Source of the DNA: Macrobrachium rosenbergii
Lineage: Eukaryota > Arthropoda > Malacostraca > Decapoda > Palaemonidae
DNA length: 64,000 nt
Assembly (NCBI RefSeq): GCF_040412425.1
Contig: NC_089756.1
Location: forward strand, 5,054,498 to 5,118,497
Direction of reading: 5' to 3'
Part shown: positions 53,722 to 64,000 of the stretch, one piece after another
Layout of the letters: each line of letters opens with the position of its first letter
Numbering within the stretch: the first letter of the stretch is position 1
The notes under the pieces: generated by a model
The model's database searches: none
The model's input: only the letters and a program-made list of their open reading frames with translations
What the model was told of the DNA's origin: nothing
Translations under genes and position numbers: made by a program

Positions 53722-55297
53722 TCATGATTTCGGTGGGGACTGAAAGTCCTGTCCCAGGATGACGTCATAGCCTCCGGGGAGATGGCTTGCTACTGCAAGA
53801 TTGCAAATTTTGCATTGGTGAGGTCTTGTGACTCTCAATTGGACCGTAGGGAGTATCATTTTAAATTGATTTATTCCCTCGATCGTGACGAGATTTCATC
53901 TATTGACGATAGCTCCGTAGGGAACTCTTTCCCTCCGGATGAGGGAGATTTGTGCGCCCGAGTCCTCAAAGGCAGTGACTCGGCGCGCGGGGTGGCTACC
54001 TCGTGGAGGAGTCACATATACATGCCCTTCGGCGGGAGGGCCTAATGACGTGGGATCTGTGACGGCCAAGGCGACGGTGGGAGTATTTACTTTATTATTG
54101 CATGGGCATTTTGCCCATGCGGGAGAATGGCCATAAACCTTGCACGCCGTGCAAAATGTCTGGCTGAAATCTTTCCGCGCTGCCCCTGTGGAGGGCGCAG
54201 GTGAGTTATTTGTCGGTTTTCCGGGAGAGAGAGGAGCCGGTTTCTTGTTCCGGCACTGTTTGGAGGAATGCCCCATTTTCTTGCAATAATAGCAAGTTAG
54301 GGGCTTGCCCGAGTTCCCATTTTTGTGGGAATTTGAACCTCCGAGGAGGGACGGGGGATTTATCTTCCGCCCCATGGATCCTTCTTGAGGGTGGTGAGTT
54401 TCCCATATGTCTGCTATTCGGCAACACTCGGTGAGTGTTACTGGGGCTTTTTCCACTATGTGAGTGGCAAGGGCAGGAGGATCGTAGCGCAGGAAATGCT
54501 CGAATTTAAACCGCTCGAGAACCTCGGCGGTGCTAGTGGCTCCTTCGGAATCGAGCCATTTTGTTAATGCCCGCTCCGAATGGTACGCCCAATCGGACCA
54601 AGTCTGGCCTACTTCTCTGGGCTGCTCTCTCCAACGTCTCCTCCACTGCTCAGGGATAATCTCGTACGCCTTCGTAACTGCTTGACGTACGGCTTCCCAG
54701 TTTCCCCGATCGTCTGCTGGAAGGGCGTGGTAGGCAACGAGGGCCTTTCTGCCCAGGAATTTAGTGAGAACAAGGGAGAGTTCCGCGGGGGAGAGATCAC
54801 AGTACTCCAGGACTCGTTCGGCACTTTCAAGCCATACTTCGGGTTTGGACTCTGTCCATTTTGGCATGAACGAGTGAGCTTGGCTGAGGGCACTCATTCC
54901 CGCGGCAGGGGGCGGGGGGGGGTTGGCGTGCTGTCGTTCTAGCACCTGGAGCTCATGGGCGCGTTCTCTCTCTCTCTCTCTCCTGCTCTTGGACAATTCT
55001 TGCTCTCTCTCTCTCCTCACGTTCTCTCTCCTCTCGTTGTTCTTGGGCAATTCGTTCCCTCTCTCTCTCTCTTTCTGCACGTTCTCTCTCTCTCTCTTCA
55101 CGTTCTTTTTCCTTCTCCTGCTCTTGGGCAATTCTTGCTCTCTCTCTCTCCTCACGTTCTCTCGCTCTTTCTGCCTTGGCATCGTCCACTCGTTCTTGAA
55201 CTCATGCTCTCAAATCTTGCCCCGATAGTCCCATGTCCTTCCCAGCGGACATGTAGAATTTGAAATCCTCGTTTTGTAGGGCTCTGGTATTAGCCAT
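53722..55297 (-). pseudogene. SCAN-like gag and aspartic protease
   Basis: The likely start at 55297 gives MANTRALQNEDFKFYMSAGK. A stop and a frame change follow within a (GA)n-encoded Arg/Glu-rich coiled segment. The main frame 55182-53896 has a capsid region (MPKWTESKPEVWLESAERVL) and a SCAN-like block (WRRRWREQPREVGQTWSDWA). Two zinc knuckles follow, CYYCKKMGHSSKQC (CX2CX4HX4C) and CTACKVYGHSPAWAKC. The protease has EDSGAQISLI and, after one in-frame stop, GGYDVILGQDF. SCAN domains are thought to derive from gags of Gmr1-type gypsy elements, which this resembles. Confidence 0.83.
54955..55180. repeat. (CT)n-rich low-complexity tract in the gag coding region
   Basis: Repeated TCTCTC blocks on the + strand encode Arg/Glu repeats of gag on the minus strand. 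They are also the likely cause of frame slippage there. Confidence 0.85.
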
Positions 55298-55682
55298 CTT
55301 GAAATAATGGGTATATGATATGTCTGAAAAGACTCAGGTTGTCTGAAAAGACTCAATTGCAGGAATCTGAAACACTCAATTGTTCAGACTGCAGGAGAAT
55401 GGATCTGTCTGAATAAGACAGGTGATTAGTAAGTCTGAGGAGACTTTTGTTAAAATTTGATATGTCTGGGAAAGACGTGGTGGTTCTTGGCGAACGAATT
55501 TTAATATGTGTCTCGGAAGACGTAGTTGGATTTTGTCACGCTTGGACTTGGCCGGCTGTAGCGTGAAGTTAAGGAGTTGTTCTAACGAACTAGAATGATC
55601 AGTCCCGTAAGGGCTTAGATGTGTGTGAACTACACTGTATAATGTCTCAAAAGGACTTAATTTTGGGTTCCCGCAGGAATGA

Positions 55683-56350
55683 GAAATTCTCGCCACGTGC
55701 GACGTAGAATTTTTGTATGAGTCTCTGAGGACTGGAATTTGGAGAAATTCTCGCCACGTGCGGCGACGAGAATTTTAGGGAGTCTCTGAGGACTGGAATT
55801 TGGAGAAATTCTCGCCACGTCGACGTAGAATTTTAGGAGTCCCTGAGGACTGGGAATTTTGGTTGATGAATTTCGCCAAGTGCGACGTAGAATTTTAGGA
55901 GTCCCTGAGGACTGGGAATTTTGGTTGATGAATTCTCGCCACGTGCGACGTAGAATTTTAGTATGAGTCTCGGAGGACTGGAATTTGGAGAAATTCTCGC
56001 CACGTGCGACGTAGAATTTTAGTATGAGTCCCGGAGGACTGGAATTTGGAGAAATTCTCGCCACGTGCGACGTAGAATTTTAGTAGGAGTCTCTGAGGAA
56101 TGGAATTTGGAGAAATTCTCGCCACGTGCGACGTAGAATTTTAGGAGTCTCTGAGGACTGGAATTTGGAGAAATTCTCGCCACGTGCAACGAAATTTTAG
56201 AGTCCCTGAGGACTGGAATTTGGAGAAATTCTCGCCACGTGCGACGTAGAATTTTAGGAGTCACTTAGGACTTGGAATTTGTGGAATTTGGAGGAATTCT
56301 CGCCACGTGCAACGTAGAATTTTAGGAGTCACTTAGGACTTGGAATTATG
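55683..56350. repeat. Eleven-copy, about 61-bp tandem repeat in the leader of the SCAN-gag element
   Basis: The block CTCGCCACGTGCGACGTAG recurs at about 55690, 55751, 55812, 55873, 55936, 55997, 56058, 56119, 56177, 56232 and 56300, each followed by TTTTAGGAGTCTCTGAGGAC-type and GGAATTTGGAGAAATT sequence. Nine copies keep the palindrome CACGTG. The unit length is not a multiple of three, so the minus-strand frames over it are not a conserved protein. Confidence 0.9.
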
Positions 56351-57184
56351 ATTCGTCCCTTAGGACTTAGAAATTACTAACGGGAGAACCCAAAGAAAAA
56401 TGTTTGCTGAGAAATGAATGGAGGGGAAAAAAAAATGCTACACACGCAGGCATGGGCGGGGGGGTGCAGGTCGTCTGGCCAACACCGGGGGTATTTTTAG
56501 ATTCTGTGTGAATGAACCCGTGTATTTATACACCGTCTGGGATTCCGGGGAATTTCCCAGTCGTCTGGGAGGATAACAGTAAAACGACCTAGTAATTTTC
56601 CCTATAAGCGGAGTTTAAATTTTGCTTTCCTAACACCTAACTCGAATTCTAACTACACTGAGAGAATTTTCAGCAATGCAAGCTGACTTCGTCGTGTCCC
56701 ACGTGGGAATTTTATTCGCGCCTAAATAACAGTTCGCTAATTCGAAATGCGAAGTAAACTTTATCACAGAGGAATTTCTTTCGCACTATTCCTCGAAGCA
56801 AAGAATATGGCAAGGATTTTAACACAGAGGAATTTCGCACTATTCCTCGAAGCAAAGGATGGTTAGCACTGGTTATTTCCTAACTACCTATCCTGAAAGG
56901 CATGCATTAACGAATCTAATACGGCGGTTCTTTTCTCTCAGTGAATACATGCGTCCCTATTTCTAATTCCTAGGAACAGTCACGATTGTAAAAAGGTTTT
57001 GCTAAGATAAACACATTACTTACGTGGAATTTCTGGATCTGTGTGCTGGTTTTACACAAAAGGTTCGTAATTGTCTCACTACCCAGCTTAGCTTTGCTAA
57101 TAGCTGATCTGGCAAGTTGCAAATGCAATAAAGCAACACTAGGGAACTGCAACTGCAAAACGAGATCTATGGCCAGGTCGCCAT
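56351..57184. other. Leader of the SCAN-gag element next to the primer-binding site
   Basis: Non-coding. It contains a duplicated CACAGAGGAATTTC / CGCACTATTCCTCGAAGCAA block near 56764-56860 and the primer-binding site at its right end. Confidence 0.6.
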
Positions 57185-58409
57185 TTTTACGTTTTTCCGT
57201 GGTTTTAGTTTGAGATATTCTCTGTGAGACAGGTAGCAACGATTTAAGGTAATTTAGCCTTGTGATTCTGACTTCGTGGGTACAGGAAAACGTAAAAAAA
57301 AGGAGGAAACAGAGATTTTCATATGAGCATAGGGCTCTTGTTACTGAGGGAAATATTACGTAAAACACGTGGGCAAATTTAAAGGAGTGTATTTACATAA
57401 ATGACATCAGTACGGGAAAGAGGAACTCAAGTAGATTTCTGATCCTGAAGGGGATTCCTACGGGATTGAATGAAAATGGGGGATTCCAGACACAGTCCGA
57501 GAAGCTTCCACGACATAGGGTCCCTCTGAAATGAGAGATATGCACATTATACGCCAGTAGTGGAAATAGACAAAGAATAATGAATTCGAGGCTGCAATGA
57601 GGGTGCCAAATGACTTCGAGGGAGTAATGAAGACTTAATATTGCCGATGCAAAAGGCGCACGGACAGTAGACAAGGGGTTCTTTGAGTAATAGCGCTCAC
57701 TTCAAATAAATGTACAGGGACAAAGCGTGACTGAATGGTGGTTTTCCAAAGCACATTACCGTAAGACTGGTGTGTTTCCAACGTAGAAATTTGGTCCGTG
57801 GATGACTTGCGATTTCCGAGGGCGAGTTGTTCCACGTGTTAGGATGCAAGGGCACGGCGATGGGGTCTTCTCGAAGAAGGGCGACGCGTGGGAATTTCAC
57901 GAAGGGCCGGGCGATTCTTGAGGGGCATCCGGCAGGTCAAGGTAAAGCGAGCACGTGGCTTGCCGTCGAAGGGCACGAGGAGAACGTATACTTGGAAAAG
58001 GGCCACGTGGTTAGCTAAGGGCACTGCCAAGGGCATGTAGCTGGGTCCTTCTGCTCTTCCGGACTTCCACCCCGCATGTGTGAGAGCGAGACCTTGTGTC
58101 CTCTCCTTTTATCTCCTTCTATGGGGCTGGGGGCACCTCCAACATGGGTGTGTTTAAATCACCTTCCAGCTGACGTCCGCAGGGGAATATGCCTGTAAGA
58201 AGTTCACCAAAGAGATCATCTTTGCCCTGAAGCAAGATTGTTTGAAAAGGAGTGGCTTTTAATCTTTTTAAACCCTTGTATTCTGACCGTGCTAAGTCGA
58301 TAGACAGATGGTCTATCGATCGGGCGGCTGGCAGTAAATGAAACACAACAATACAACAAAAAAAAGGGGGGGTAGGCAACTTGCTAGCGAATTCTTGCTA
58401 ATCATAATA
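57185..58409 (-). repeat. 5' LTR of the SCAN-gag element
   Basis: 1225 bp, nearly identical to the left copy. It is followed on the minus strand by the primer-binding site. Confidence 0.9.
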
Positions 58410-58413
58410 ATTT

Positions 58414-58535
58414 CTTACCATAAAATCTGTTGGCGATGTCTAAATTGAAGCCAGCACATCCAATTGCATCCATCTGATTATTATTTTTTTCTTATCAGAT
58501 ATGTCCAGACATACGGACATACTGTATATGATATT
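58414..58535. mobile_element. Right half of the small inverted-repeat element
   Basis: Contains TGCATCCATCTGATTATTAT and TCAGATATGTCCAGACATAC, the reverse complement of the left half at 50085-50150 with scattered changes. Confidence 0.6.
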
Positions 58536-59660
58536 GGAGTGAAAATGTTCGACAGTCATAATGGGAATTCTGTGCATTTATTTACAGAAAATGAAATGAC
58601 ATAATAATACTGCAAATATTGTCGAAACTGCAAACGTCTCATATCACTAATTGGCAGCTGTCAACGGCTGAGAGGACAACACGGTGTCTTGCAGATCATC
58701 ATCACCGTCTCTTGGCAAACTGAGTCAAGAACGGATGCAACATAATAAGACATATTCTTCATTTTTTCCTCACATATCACACGCATCTAAAATCTGAAAG
58801 CTCCAGCGTATTCAGGGTGAATTTATTGTATGAAAACACAAGTTTTATTTTATCTTGATCGTATGAATGATGCAAAATCCGATGATAAGTAAAAGCATGT
58901 ATAAAGAATTAAATGCTTCTCTCTTCACTTTTACTCGTTGTAATTCCTTTGTGTTTTACCTTATTGATTTCAGGAAATCATATTTAGTTGTACAATTAAT
59001 ACCAAATCCTAAGGTATGACCAAAACTTTCCTATCTTGTTCAAAACGTGATATAAATGAAGAAATATATAAACATATTGCTAGTTTTCTGAGCTACATAC
59101 GTAAAAATGAGACAGTGAGCGAGTCGCCTACCTCCCGGTACCAGCCAATCAGAGGCTGCCAAACAAACGCCTCATAGGCCAAAGAATCTATCTTAAGTGA
59201 ATCTGCTATAAGAGGTGAAAAGATTTTTAATAATTCACCATAAAAAAGTGTAATAATAAACACGAGCAACGTTAACACTGAATTTAAATAGTCCACTAAA
59301 CAATGGAGATTACCTTTAGGGTATCAAGAAAGTGATATTGAAATATACAGGTGTAGTGGTGTCTTAATTATAAATTTTACTGATCAAAAACAAAGTGATA
59401 GTTCAAATGAAAGTATATTAATATTTCTAATACATAATCGTAAAAGGGACGGACGTAATAAAATATGTAACTTTACATGACAAAATGAAGAGACATTTAC
59501 ATTACACATTTATTCAAATTGTTACTCGATGTCCAAAGTTTCTGTAGTTACGATAATAACAACGAAAAATAGTTATAAAATATTTTTACATATTGACTGT
59601 AATATTAATCTACTTGAAAGCAGCTTGAGCTGAGTGATCCATGGAGTCACTAGGCTTCCA
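58536..59660. other. AT-rich spacer without recognised features
   Basis: No supported gene or repeat. Confidence 0.4.
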
Positions 59661-59840
59661 TTCTCTGGTGATAGAAATTCATTTCTCGTTATAATGTGGT
59701 TCGGATTCCACAATAAGCTGTAGGTCCCGTTGCTAGGTAACCAAATGGTTCTTAGCCACGTAAAATAAATCTAACTCTTCGGGCCAGCCCTAGGGGAGCT
59801 GTTAATCAGTTCAGTGGTCTGGTTAAACTAAGGTATACTT
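59661..59840 (+). repeat. SINE copy, 5'-truncated
   Basis: Matches the body and tail of the SINE at 47237-47508 (CTCTGGTGATAGAAATTC onwards to GGTTAAACTAAGGTATAC). The tRNA-like head is missing. Confidence 0.85.
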
Positions 59841-59965
59841 TGCATAGCATTGAATATCTTCCCCCCCCTTTCCTTTGGCTAATAAAAGGCCATTTAGTGA
59901 CTGTATATTTAGCTTGTTCCTAATATCAGTTTGTTAATTTGATATAGAAGAAAATTCTCTCCATT

Positions 59966-59974
59966 GCAGCAGCA

Positions 59975-60036
<62 letters not shown>
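59966..60036. repeat. (GA)n microsatellite
   Basis: AGCAGCAGC followed by about 32 GA units. Confidence 0.97.
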
Positions 60037-60039
<3 letters not shown>

Positions 60040-60906
60040 TGCGGAAGGACTATCAAATCCAACAGAAATTGGGAGAGTTGAGGGAACATAAAAGGTGTCC
60101 GATCACTACCTTCCATTTTCTTTACTGAACATCAAAATTCAGTGCAGTTGTTTGGTCTACTTATTTTATCCTGAAAAATGAGTGTTCTCTGCTCATCATT
60201 ATATTTATCATAACCAGAATCTTCAAGAAGCTGGGGAAATTCAGTTAAGACGAACTAAACTTGCGACAGTACCAGCTCTTGCTACTACTGTACTCGGTAA
60301 CAGGCGTTCAGTAAAGAGGAAATATCATTCATTCCTTTCAGCCTTTTCCAGATTTGTCCAGCAAGTTCTATATAAAAATTCAAACACCTAACTCTGAAAT
60401 CAGCTAACTGTGATTGCAATCTCTTCATCTTATTTCATCATTCAAAATGGTTTCCACTTTACTTCCAAAGTACCGTTCACTTTCATAAAATTAGTTGGGA
60501 ATTTAAAACAAACAAACATCCCCAGTTTACGTGAGATAATAAGGTTGATGATATCCTCTGTTCCCATTTTACATTCATGTCAGGGAAAAGCATTATTTCA
60601 AACTAATGTGAATACTGTATATGAATAGTGGTTCACATCCTGGAGAATATGATAATCAAGTATTTGAAGGTTAAATGCAATATGGAAAATGAAAGAAATA
60701 GAAAAAGTATCCATTTTCAAAAAAATTGCAGTAATAGTATCCAGATTTTGCCAATTTCTGCCTTTCGTATCATTTTTCCCAGCGTCGTAAAATATATGCC
60801 TCACTTAAAATACTTACCTCGTTCGCCTGCCTGCTTTATTTCATAAGCACTGTAATCAAGATTTTAATTTTCAACTGTTCCTGGTGCATTCCTTCATTGG
60901 CATACA
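60037..60906. other. Spacer without recognised features
   Basis: AT-rich; no supported gene. Confidence 0.4.
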
Positions 60907-61530
60907 GTGAATTTTACATTTTACTGGCATTCTACAGATTCCAAGCTCTCTTATGATACCCAACTCAACGTGGCTCAGCAAGAGGAACAGCTAATTGAGT
61001 TGAATGATCAGACAGAGAATCAGACAGTGAATCAGGCAGAGGATCAGACAGAGGGTCCGATGGGAGACGACAGATCGTTGGGTCCCCCCATCAGCTGATG
61101 ACGATACCAGCCCCACCCTCCCTCCTCCCCTGACTCCCAACCTCCCAGCTGATCCACCTGAGGACTTGCATCTCTCTGGACGTTCAGCGACTGCTTACAC
61201 ATGCACTTGGCATCCCTCCTGACACATCACTCTTCCTTACAGAAGTGTTAGATACACTGCAGAAGCACTTTCACAGCCTCAGAAATGAAGCTTTATGACG
61301 TAGGGAACTGTTGTGCAAACAGGTTGTGGGAGAATCGTTTGCAAACTACTACGCAAGCGTTAAGGATCTCGCTGATGAGGTGGACTTATGCACTGGCAAT
61401 CCCTCTTTCTGCACTGAACAGCAATTGCAGATGACAATTTTGATGGGTGTGAGGGACGAAGAGTTAATACAACGCCTTATCCCCTTCCAACCCTCATCCA
61501 CCCTTGTATAGTTTGTGAAGGGCCTTGAAC
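60907..61530 (+). pseudogene. Degenerate gag fragment of a gypsy-type element
   Basis: The first part encodes an acidic, Gln/Asn-rich repeat (NQTVNQAEDQTEGPMGDD). After frame breaks a capsid-like block follows, with PPDTSLFLTEVLDTLQKHFH, then CKQVVGESFANYYASVKDLA and EVDLCTGNPSFCTEQQLQMT and GVRDEELIQRLI. These match gags of Mag-type gypsy elements as I know them. No LTR, protease or pol is seen, so it is a relic. Confidence 0.7.
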
Positions 61531-64000
61531 AGTGATACATGTGTCCATTCAGTCTTTAGAACATGGACCTGTCCCTTGCTTCTACCACTTTTGAGTAACC
61601 TCTGTACCTTGAAATAAGTGAACAGCACTTCCTATTTAGTTACCTGTAAAATCTGCATGTTGTATATCCCTCAACTAATTCATTATCTTAACAAATCATA
61701 TCTCAACAGAATCTGTTGGTAAGCATAATGACATAATATAAGATGCTGTTTGGGTCTGACCTCCTGCCAAATGAAAAAATTCTTTTCAAATTACAACAAC
61801 CCTAAAATAGATTTGAACATTGAATACATATCCCACAACTAAGAGTAGTTCCATGTCATTTCTTCACCAAGCTAAGCAATTATGTGTGCTTACTTCATTG
61901 ATGAAATTTATCTAAAGAATAATATATCTTAAATAGGCAGGCTAGCAAAATCCTATCATAATAATGTGGGGGTAAGGGGCTACTGATATAATTTTCCTCA
62001 AAATACTAAAACATACCTTCTCAGAGGTGTTGTAATCAAATCCACAACTCCGGAAGTCAAACACGAGTCCAATTCCCCACCATCTGAGACCAAGACAGTC
62101 AAGTCTGGACTGTTAAGTCCAAATCCATCCTCAAAGTCAACCAAACAACAGTTGCATTAATGCGAAGAAATTTAACCCAAATAATTAGATGCTTATAACT
62201 AGGGCTACAGAAAATTGTTTGACTTGAATAGCTTGGTCCATTCTTCAGCTTTCAGCCTAATAACCAAAAGTTTAATCATAGTGTAATGCAATACACATTT
62301 GTGCTGTGTGAAAGGACCTGAAATGATTCACTGAATAGGTAAGCCATGATTGTTCTACAGCCACTGCCCAGTTTGATTTTAACCATTTCATTTTTAAGTG
62401 ATTTCAGAAGCTCATCTTGACATCATGCACTATAAAATGCAATGAAAATGAAATAACACTCAAGATAAATTTTGTAGTTTTAGGCAAGTGACACCTAAAA
62501 CAAGGGCAACAGTAATTTTCTTTAGGAAGCATGGCAACACCTATAACATTGCCTTGATTAAGTGCAAGGGATAAAATGCTTGAAATAGTTCATTTAAACA
62601 TCAAATTAGAACTCATTATCTGTACAGTAGTCACATTAACTATTGCCTTGTAAAGTTTAGGTAACCTTAAAGGCTATTACTACAAGGACTAAGGAAAGCC
62701 ACTCACCAATATAGAAGCTCTAATTCACTTTCAACCTTTAAACTCCGAGACAAGTAGTAGCATACGAGGTGTACAGGCAGCAAAGACTTAGGTAGTAGGG
62801 TCAGAGAGGCAAATCTGGGAGGAATGGCATCAGGATTCTGAGAGTAGAGGGGAGAAAAAAATGTCTGGAATAGCCAAGTGAGGGACTGACGCTTCATGCG
62901 AGTGCCTGCTCCTCACAGATATTTAGCACCAAAATGAATGGACCACATGCCACGTGACTACGCTACTTGGTTGTAAAAGTTTTTCATAACTTACTGAATT
63001 TGACATGAGGCCTATTAGTTCGTTCTTTTCTATCTTGTGCACCTTCTGCCTAAAATTTCCATCATGTCTAGGTATTCTAATTGGCCCTCTTACATTATTC
63101 CCAAGACCTTACTCTAAATCTAGTACAGCTGCTACCATACATAGGGTCATACTGTCCACAGGAAACTTGCTTTTTCAAGTCAGTGGTTTACAAGAGAAAA
63201 GTTGAAGAAGGGAAAATGGTCATGGATATCAACTATAAGGTTGAAATTATTAGGTCATGATTTATAAAGAGTTCATAGTACAAATACTGTATTTCAAATA
63301 ATTAATATTACTGTAGTAAGGAAATGGCAGCAATTCAACTGTTTTTCAGATAAAATTGGTTTTTACAATTAAAACAATGATAATACAAGAATAAAAACCT
63401 AACAGAAAAAGAATAACATTTATTACTATGTTATTACATTATACTGCATTTTTACAATACTGTATTATACCACGACATCCTTCAATTCTTAAATATGGAA
63501 CTACTCATTTTTTTACATGTCCACTTGATATTCAGATCAATCAAATAATTTCATTAAACTCTTTAACAAAAGAGAATTACAAAATACAAACCACCTCTGG
63601 TCTTATTAGTAAAATAACTAAACATCACAATTAAATATAGAGTATATAAAAAAGATATTGGTACAACATCAATATCCATGGGTGATTTACGTCTGACACT
63701 GACCCTGATCCAACCATTAAAATTGATATGTCTGTATTTCAATATCAAAATGAGTGTTTAAAACTAGTGTGCAAAATCTGAGACACAAACTAAAATAGAT
63801 ATCCAGTCACTTGGTGCACACCATACTATAGTACCTCAAGATTAGTCAACAAACTGCTTTTTGTATATTACTGGAAAGTACCCAATCTATATTTCATTAC
63901 AGTCAATACATAAATTTTGTAAAATGCCTGAATCAACATTTTTAACAATGATAAAAAAAACAAACAGCACGCAGACATTTACCTGTCTGCACAACAACTA
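61531..64000. other. Final spacer without recognised features
   Basis: AT-rich sequence with short poly-A runs. No coding or repeat signature that I can support. Confidence 0.4.

Larger units (their letters stand above)
50317..58409 (-). mobile_element. LTR retrotransposon with SCAN-like gag, pol missing
   Basis: Direct repeats of about 1.2 kb (50317-51532 and 57185-58409) flank a 5.7-kb interior. Target duplication ATTT (50313-50316 and 58410-58413). The primer-binding site TGGCGACCTGGCC (minus, near 57183) lies next to the right LTR and a polypurine tract ATGGGGAGG beside the left one. The minus strand has a repeat-rich leader, gag with protease, and then a proline-rich frame. No reverse transcriptase, RNase H or integrase motif is visible in 51533-53721. 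The LTR ends are TATTATGATT and CGTAAAA rather than TG and CA. Confidence 0.85.

Noticed and set aside
55657..56264. Repetitive Arg-rich minus-strand protein (KILRRTWREF units)
   Set aside because: The DNA unit is about 61 bp, so the frame changes from unit to unit and the protein is not conserved.

Overview
The window looks like a transposon-rich stretch of an animal chromosome, most likely from a decapod crustacean. That assignment is an inference from long (TA)n, (CA)n and (GA)n microsatellites, AT-rich spacers, CsRn1-clade Ty3/gypsy elements, Penelope-like, hAT, P-type and Harbinger elements, a tRNA-type SINE, and a spliced arthropod-style TRPA channel gene. There are no prokaryotic features: no operons, Shine-Dalgarno sites or CRISPR.

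The one host gene that can be followed end to end is a TRPA-family cation channel on the + strand. Eight coding exons (1436-1490, 4904-4976, 26718-28445, 29776-29987, 30669-30942, 32140-32347, 42724-42840, 43600-44349) join in phase into 3417 nt, or 1138 codons plus stop. The protein has a short basic N-terminus, about 15-16 ankyrin repeats in one large exon, S1-S6 with a pore helix, and a C-terminal coiled coil. Introns 1 (3.4 kb), 2 (21.7 kb) and 6 (10.4 kb) are packed with mobile DNA; introns 3, 4, 5 and 7 are short and nearly clean.

Layout. 1-4.9 kb: exon 1, then a Penelope-like element between (TA)n tracts, then exon 2. 5-26.7 kb (intron 2): P-element transposase remnant; solo LTR; CsRn1-type gypsy copy 1 (9604-14539, minus); and a degenerate multi-domain transposon-like ORF of unknown family (14.9-26.1 kb, minus), broken by a Harbinger element (15529-16783) and by gypsy copy 2 (17255-21960, plus). 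26.7-32.3 kb: exons 3-6. 32.4-42.7 kb (intron 6): a 348-bp tandem array with Pol III-like boxes; a hAT element (33887-40973) containing gypsy copy 3 (35530-40585, minus); and a hAT-type MITE (41731-42194). 42.7-44.3 kb: exons 7 and 8.

Downstream of the channel gene are SINE copies, a fold-back element, one isolated candidate exon (46520-46626), and a hAT transposase cut off by an LTR fragment. An 8.1-kb LTR element (50317-58409, minus) follows, with a SCAN-like gag and a protease but no visible reverse transcriptase or integrase, inserted in a small inverted-repeat element. The last 5.6 kb hold a SINE copy, a (GA)n tract and a degenerate gag fragment.

Insertion boundaries were set by reading LTR or TIR ends and target-site duplications directly: AACA, ATAT and GATT for the three CsRn1-type copies, ATTT for the SCAN-gag element, TAA for Harbinger, 8 bp for the hAT elements and 15 bp for the SINE. 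Family names rest on recognised motifs and recalled family features; no database search was possible.
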